A stretch of DNA of 64,000 bases, taken from DSWT01 sp035420085 (lineage in GTDB: Bacteria > Chloroflexota > Anaerolineae > B4-G1 > SLSP01). The notes beneath the pieces were generated by a model. That model was not told where the DNA came from and did not search any database. It saw nothing but the letters and a program-made list of their open reading frames with translations. The translations under genes and the position numbers were made by a program. This document shows, one piece after another, positions 59,428-64,000 of this stretch (its first letter is position 1; each line of letters opens with the position of its first letter). The stretch covers positions 54,271 to 118,270 of the forward strand of contig DAOLUH010000012.1 in assembly GCA_035420085.1 (NCBI GenBank), given 5' to 3'.

Positions 59428-59433
59428 TTGTCC

Positions 59434-60120
59434 TCAGTCCTCAGTTGCTGGCTGTTCGTCGTCAGCCTGGTCTGCTAAATCACTCTCTCCTTCTCTGGGG
59501 CCGTACTTCTCGCGGATGGCGGTGATGAGTGTGCGCACGGCGGTGATGCTCAGCGTGGCGATAAAGCCCGGCAGCGCAATCAACAGGACGGGTATCACAA
59601 TGCTCAACGCGGTCAGCAGCAGCGCGACGACCAGCAGGATGAGCGTCGTCAGCGGGCTGATGAACGAGATCGAGAAGCCATTGCGCAGGATGGCGACCAG
59701 TTTCGGTTCCTCCAGTTCGATGAGAAAAGCGTGTGCGTAGAAGGTTATCCCCGTCCACACTAGCCCGACGATGATGAGGATCGGCAGAATCCACGCCGCG
59801 GCGCTGTCGGGCAGCGGTGAGACTTCCGGCGTGAGGTAGAACCAGACGTTGCTCGCCAGCAAAACGTAGCCCAGGATGAGGATGAGCGTGAGCCACAGCG
59901 ACCTGAGGCCGTATTCCTTGATGGCCTGCCAGTACAGGCTCCAGTTGATGCCCAACCCGCGCACGGCGCGATGCGCCACCATCCACACCCCTATCAATGC
60001 GAACGGCATAGGGATGATGAGCAGCGTGGCGACGAACAAGATTGCACCTGTCATAAAAAAGAACAACATCTCTTCGTAAAAGGCTTTTGCCGCAGCGATG
60101 GTAATGCGCAATGCTTGCAT
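59434..60120 (-). CDS. Multi-pass membrane protein, DUF624-like
   Basis: 228 residues with about five TM helices (YEEMLFFFMTGAILFVATLLI; TLILILGYVLLASNVWFYL; ILPILIIVGLVWTGITFYAH). The layout resembles YesL/DUF624 proteins, which accompany carbohydrate transport genes. The acidic C-terminus (SDLADQADDEQPATED) is partly encoded by a TCCTCAG repeat. Function unknown. Confidence 0.75.
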   Translation of the reverse strand: MQALRITIAAAKAFYEEMLFFFMTGAILFVATLLIIPMPFALIGVWMVAHRAVRGLGINWSLYWQAIKEYGLRSLWLTLILILGYVLLASNVWFYLTPEVSPLPDSAAAWILPILIIVGLVWTGITFYAHAFLIELEEPKLVAILRNGFSISFISPLTTLILLVVALLLTALSIVIPVLLIALPGFIATLSITAVRTLITAIREKYGPREGESDLADQADDEQPATED

Positions 60121-60140
60121 AGCTATACTCCATGGGTGAT

Positions 60141-62426
60141 TTAGGGTGTTCCTGTAACGGTGACGATCAACTTCACCGTAACTGTGCCGCTTGTCGGGGT
60201 GATGCGCACGCGCACGCCCTGCTGTGCGTCGAACGCTTGCCTGGCTGTCACACCGGTCAACACGATCTCATGGGTGGGGAGAAAGTCCATCCACTTCCCC
60301 GTTGACCAGTTCCACACTGCGACTTCCTCGATGTCTTTGAGCGGTGTGAAGACGCTGGCTTCAGGCACAGGGAGCAGGGCCAGCGCCAGTTTATCAACAG
60401 CGCCAATGTGCAGATAGACCGGCAACACGTATTCGAACGTCGCGCCGGGCGCGTTCGCGTAGGCGATGTGCGTATACGTATCCACCCAGCCGTTTTCCGT
60501 TTTGGAAGCGGCGCTGTCCAACGTCGCCTCGATGTTGCCGGATGGTTGGGTCGGACAGGGAACGCTGTAGATCAGGCAGCTTTCCTGGATGTGTGTACCG
60601 CCGATGTTATAGGTGGGGAAGGGCACCTCATCAATAAAGCCGGTCAGATAGCATACGGATGTGGCGGTGAGCGCGCTGTAGGGCGTGGATGTGGATGCCG
60701 GCATACTGTATGGAATATAATTGTAGTTGATATTTCCACAAATATCGGTGTACGATCCGTAACTTGAATTTGTCGCCGTGACTGGTCTGGAAATGGCCGC
60801 CGAAGCGCCCTGGGGAATCGTTTGCGTCAGTGTGATGTGGTACGAAGTGTCGCCCATCAACAACGCCACGTCGCGCAGATCTGCCTCGCTCCACACCTGC
60901 CCGGTGATGTAGTACAACCCATCCTGAAGCGTGATGCGTAGGTCGGATTTGATCGCTGGACTCTCGTAGAGACCCTCTGTGCCCCAGGTGATAACGCCCA
61001 GTGGATTGCGGACTTGGAGCGTGGTATTGCCGTCACGATAGCTTGCCTCGACGGGGAAGGGATTTCCTTCATTGTACCAGGAGTCCATCTGGTGACTGCC
61101 CAACAGGGGGCGGGGGGCACCGGCAGTGTCCCAGGCTAGCCGGCGGATGCGGGGCGCATAAATAGCCGTGCCCTGGACGACTCGTGCTGGCAGCGCGGCG
61201 TCGGGAACCGGGATGATGGCGACTTCGTGGATGAGCGGGAACGTGCGCGAAAAGGCGTTGCTCAATCCCCCCGCCAGAATGAGCAGCGCGCCGATAATCC
61301 ACGCCGGGATAAAGATCCAGGCCAGGATGGGACGTTTGAGCCGTCGTGTCAGGATCAAAGTCCCCGGGCCGACCAGAAAAATATAGACCGGAAAGAGAAT
61401 CAGCCATCCCCAGAATTTGGAGAAAAATGTATACGGAATCTCCAGCATCTTATATATGTTCGGCCCGCCGGTCGAGAGGATGCCTCCGTTGACAGGCGTG
61501 GTCACGGCAGGAATGTGATCACCGGCCCAGAGAGCGACGAGCCAGTTTGTCCCGCCAGGGTGCGCCATATCCCACCCGACGATATCAACCTGCCCCTTGC
61601 CGACCGCGCCGCGCACGGCGAGCACTGTATCGCCGGCCGTTGCCAGGGGAATAGCATGAGCATCGGTTGTCAGCGCGACGGCGGCGACGTCTTTGAGCGT
61701 CCCATTGTCCAGTGACACCTGCGGGATAATGCGCGCCTCGCCGGGCGCCGCCACGCGGAGCGGATCCGGCAGATGCGCCAGCGTCTGTTGCAGCGCCGCT
61801 CCGCCGCCCACGATGAGATGCCCGCCCGCGCCTACCCATGCCAGCAGCGCTTCCTGCTGCGCCGGCGTGAGATTGGCGGTGGAGACGCCGTTGAGCAACA
61901 GCACATCGGCGACATCCCAGGCCATCGGCGTTTCGGGCAGGCTGTCAAGATCAGGCAGCCAGATGTGTGTATCCACTGCTCCGTAAGGTGTGGCTTCCAT
62001 GATCGGTCTGCGCGTGTCGGCGCTGACGACGACGCGGCTGCTCTCGCCATACCCGTTCAGCAGAATGTGCGCTTCCTGGCGTGTCTCTTTGCCGTCTTGT
62101 AGCGCGATGGTCAGCATCATGGTGTCTTTGACGAAGAGTGGCACGCGGTATTGTTTGTAGGAATGCACGGGCAATTCCACCGGACGGCGGTACGTCACCT
62201 GGCTTTGCGTGTCACGGATGACCAGTTCACCCTGCCAGTCAGCGCCCTCATTCCTCAGGGTGACGCGCACTTCTGTCCACCAATTCTGCCGGATATAGCC
62301 TTCCCACGCAGTGACGGCCTCCATCGTCAGCGTGTCTGCTGGCGCTTGCGCGCTCGATGGCGTCCCACCGAGCGCCAAAAGCGCACAAAGCAATCCCAAA
62401 ATCACGAACCTGGTCGTTTTTCCCAT
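60141..62426 (-). CDS. Secreted/membrane protein with extracellular beta domains and two central TM helices
   Basis: 761 residues from ATG 62426 (MGKTTRFVILG); the frame runs on upstream through array sequence, which is not coding. Signal peptide 1-27. Residues 30-135 form a beta domain (EVRVTLRNEG), and 140-280 are glutamine-amidotransferase-like (VADVLLLNGVSTANLTPAQQEALLAWVGAGGHLIVGGG). TM helices follow at about 335-358 and 370-392 (LFPVYIFLVGPGTLILTRR), then a large beta-rich extracellular region to the end. It resembles proteins found near BatA/MoxR-type envelope genes. Function unknown. Confidence 0.75.
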   Translation of the reverse strand: MGKTTRFVILGLLCALLALGGTPSSAQAPADTLTMEAVTAWEGYIRQNWWTEVRVTLRNEGADWQGELVIRDTQSQVTYRRPVELPVHSYKQYRVPLFVKDTMMLTIALQDGKETRQEAHILLNGYGESSRVVVSADTRRPIMEATPYGAVDTHIWLPDLDSLPETPMAWDVADVLLLNGVSTANLTPAQQEALLAWVGAGGHLIVGGGAALQQTLAHLPDPLRVAAPGEARIIPQVSLDNGTLKDVAAVALTTDAHAIPLATAGDTVLAVRGAVGKGQVDIVGWDMAHPGGTNWLVALWAGDHIPAVTTPVNGGILSTGGPNIYKMLEIPYTFFSKFWGWLILFPVYIFLVGPGTLILTRRLKRPILAWIFIPAWIIGALLILAGGLSNAFSRTFPLIHEVAIIPVPDAALPARVVQGTAIYAPRIRRLAWDTAGAPRPLLGSHQMDSWYNEGNPFPVEASYRDGNTTLQVRNPLGVITWGTEGLYESPAIKSDLRITLQDGLYYITGQVWSEADLRDVALLMGDTSYHITLTQTIPQGASAAISRPVTATNSSYGSYTDICGNINYNYIPYSMPASTSTPYSALTATSVCYLTGFIDEVPFPTYNIGGTHIQESCLIYSVPCPTQPSGNIEATLDSAASKTENGWVDTYTHIAYANAPGATFEYVLPVYLHIGAVDKLALALLPVPEASVFTPLKDIEEVAVWNWSTGKWMDFLPTHEIVLTGVTARQAFDAQQGVRVRITPTSGTVTVKLIVTVTGTP

Positions 62427-62429
62427 TTC

Positions 62430-62449
62430 AGTCCAAAGTCCAAAGTCTG
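62430..62449. repeat. Short AAAGTCC tandem array
   Basis: GTCCAAAGTCCAAAGTC lies directly upstream of the membrane protein start, between two leftward genes. Confidence 0.6.
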
Positions 62450-62464
62450 ACAGTGATGATAAAA

Positions 62465-63679
62465 CTACCCGACTATCCGACAGACCAGCCCCTTGAGATA
62501 CTCGCCCTCCGGGAACGTCAACGCGATCGGGTGATCGCTGCTCTGCGTCATCCGGCCCACAATCTGCGCGTCGCGCTTCACATCCAGCGCCGCACCAAAC
62601 ACGATCTTCTGGAACAGATCGGCGGAAATCGCCCCGGAGCACGAGAACGTGAAGAGCAGCCCACCGGGATTGAGCAGCCGCAGCGCCTGCATATTGATGT
62701 CTTTGTAGCCGCGCGCGGCGCGCTGGACATCGCCCTGGGTGAAGGCGAATTTGGGCGGGTCGAGGATCACGATGTCGAAGGCGCGCTTCTGGCTGTGCAA
62801 CTCGCGCAGGACGGTGAAAGCATCGCCTTCAATATCCTCCACGTTAGCTGCTGCGAAGCCATTGCGCGCGAGGTTCTCCCGTCCCACTCGCAGTGCCTCC
62901 GCCGATGTATCCACATTGGTCACGGCGGATGCCCCGCCCGCCAGCGCGTAGACGGCGAACCCGCCGGTGTAGGAGAAAGTGTTGAGTATCGTTGACGCCT
63001 TCCGTTGTGCAACAGCGCCTCGTACCAGGGCGCGGTTGTCGCGTTGATCCAGGTAGAAGCCGGTTTTGTGTCCGTGGCGCACATCCACGCCAAAGCGCAG
63101 GCCATTCTCTAAAATCTCAACGACGTCCGGCGGCTCTTCCCCGTAGAGCAAGCCCTCGCGCGGGGTCAGCCGCTCTTTCTCGCGCACGTCCACGTCGCTG
63201 CGCTCGTAGAGGGTGGCGGGATGCAGCAATTCCACCAGCAATTCGTTGAACAACTCGCGCCGCGCATCCGTCCCGGCGGAGAGATATTGCACGACGACTA
63301 CTTCACCGTAGCGATCTACCACCAAACCGGGAATACCGTCCGATTCGGCGTTGACGAGGCGGCAGGCAGTCGTCGTCCCGTCGGCGAGCAACGGCTGCCG
63401 CGCCGCAATCGCCTGCTCCAGCCGCGCGCGCCAGAACTCCGGCATTTCGGGGACGAAATCCGCATCCTCCCAGGCAATCAGCCGCGCGCGGATCTGCGAG
63501 GCGGCGCTGTAATGCCCCCAGGCGAGGAACGCGCCATCGAAGCTGTGGACGGCGACCAGCGCGCCCGGCTCCGGCTTCCCCTCGACGCGCGCGATGGCCC
63601 CGGAGAACAACCAGGGATGCCGCCGCCGCACCGATACATCGCGTCGGGCGTGCAGAATGATGCGTGGATATTCACTCAT
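62465..63679 (-). CDS. rlmI: Class I SAM-dependent rRNA methyltransferase (RlmI-like)
   Basis: 404 residues. N-terminal PUA-like domain (RRRHPWLFSGAIARVEG), central EEHEY-type domain (RLVNAESDGIPGLVVDRYG), then the methyltransferase domain with GFYLDQRDNR, LNTFSYTGGFAVYALAGGA (SAM site), ILDPPKFA (catalytic NPP-like motif DPPK) and FSCSGAI with the conserved Cys. The family methylates cytosine C5 in 23S rRNA. First of the leftward cluster. Confidence 0.92.
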   Translation of the reverse strand: MSEYPRIILHARRDVSVRRRHPWLFSGAIARVEGKPEPGALVAVHSFDGAFLAWGHYSAASQIRARLIAWEDADFVPEMPEFWRARLEQAIAARQPLLADGTTTACRLVNAESDGIPGLVVDRYGEVVVVQYLSAGTDARRELFNELLVELLHPATLYERSDVDVREKERLTPREGLLYGEEPPDVVEILENGLRFGVDVRHGHKTGFYLDQRDNRALVRGAVAQRKASTILNTFSYTGGFAVYALAGGASAVTNVDTSAEALRVGRENLARNGFAAANVEDIEGDAFTVLRELHSQKRAFDIVILDPPKFAFTQGDVQRAARGYKDINMQALRLLNPGGLLFTFSCSGAISADLFQKIVFGAALDVKRDAQIVGRMTQSSDHPIALTFPEGEYLKGLVCRIVG

Positions 63680-63718
63680 AGCGCCGATTGTAGCAGGAAT
63701 GGGGGGATCGTCAAAGAG

Positions 63719-63785
63719 CCGTCAGCGGTCAGCCGTCAGTTATCAGCTTTCAACCAGTGGTTCTCTGGCTGAAAGCTGATGACTT
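63719..63785. repeat. Inverted GTCAGC-unit array
   Basis: GCCGTCAGCGGTCAGCCGTC and CAGTTATCAGCTTTCA pair partly with TGAAAGCTGATGAC. It lies in the upstream region of the methyltransferase gene. Confidence 0.75.
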
Positions 63786-63796
63786 GCTCCTCACTT

Positions 63797-63825
63797 TTGA
63801 CGCTATCTCGCTTTTACGCTATACT
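63797..63825 (+). promoter_or_regulatory. Strong sigma-70 promoter reading rightward off the window
   Basis: TTGACG, 17 bases, TATACT. The next 175 bases contain AAAAAGGA and a 13-codon frame from ATG 63855 (MTIKRNYSGVVQN) but no recognised gene. The target gene or RNA lies outside, or an element was inserted just after the start. Confidence 0.65.
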
Positions 63826-64000
63826 CTCATACAACAAAAAGGACTATCCGACTATGACGATAAAACGTAACTATTCAGGCGTTGTCCAGAATTAAGGTTT
63901 TTCTGATACTAATCCAACCCGAATCTTATAGAACTGTGCTACCATCTAGTACTTTGTCAACCATGCTCTGATGGGTAACTTGGTGTATCCTGTCTCCAAA

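Overview
This 64 kb window has moderately high GC and bacterial gene organisation, and looks like a Chloroflexota chromosome (Anaerolineae/Caldilineae type), probably from a metagenome or draft assembly. That is inferred from several traits: lipoproteins with long Thr/Pro/Ala 'TPTPEATAT' linkers, Tat-type lipidated solute-binding proteins of the family-5 peptide/oligosaccharide class, many small type II toxin-antitoxin pairs, and abundant short palindromes and heptamer arrays between genes. No rRNA, tRNA, CRISPR array or complete insertion sequence was recognised.

Layout. 1-1.9 kb: the 3' part of a NACHT-type STAND NTPase fused to a formylglycine-generating-enzyme-like (C-type lectin fold) domain. 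Its last 35 codons and the hairpin after them have the look of a diversity-generating-retroelement target. 2-3.4 kb: a frameshifted small toxin-like gene plus DUF2283, bracketed by ~70 bp direct repeats and followed by a block of alternating palindromes. 3.4-11.9 kb: a two-component system diverging from a MacA/MacB-like export operon that ends in two paralogous lipoproteins. 12-19.7 kb: an HtrA-like protease, two sensor kinases, a secreted repeat protein and a DUF4405 heme-type membrane protein. 20-32.5 kb: two tandem family-5 ABC transporters. The first is complete (SBP, two permeases, two ATPases). The second is a diverged duplicate lacking the second ATPase, with the intergenic repeat arrays copied too. 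32.6-37.1 kb: a B12-type radical SAM protein and a large uncharacterised 870-residue protein. 37.1-40.9 kb: small toxin-antitoxin modules, a nucleotidyltransferase and a fused GDPD enzyme. 40.9-45.7 kb: catabolic enzymes (RidA, a D-threonine aldolase-like PLP enzyme, an SDR, an amidohydrolase, a sugar isomerase). 45.7-50 kb: an M4 metalloprotease, and an ECF sigma/anti-sigma pair with a membrane protein. 50-58.8 kb: a Gfo/Idh oxidoreductase, a GH113-like secreted glycosidase, a GguC/AraD1-type protein, a PAS sensor kinase, a UROD-like protein, a RelE-type toxin-antitoxin pair and a TIM-barrel protein. 58.9-63.7 kb: a leftward cluster (RlmI-like methyltransferase, two membrane proteins, NUDIX). 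The last 300 bases hold a strong promoter and no recognised gene.

Together the genes suggest a heterotroph that senses the cell surface with kinases, imports peptides or oligosaccharides, and degrades sugars and sugar acids. The most striking layer is non-coding. At least 20 loci carry 7-8 bp tandem units, often as inverted arms. They lie between genes, run over stop codons and a Shine-Dalgarno sequence, and sit in frame inside two histidine kinases at the same ATPase-domain loop.
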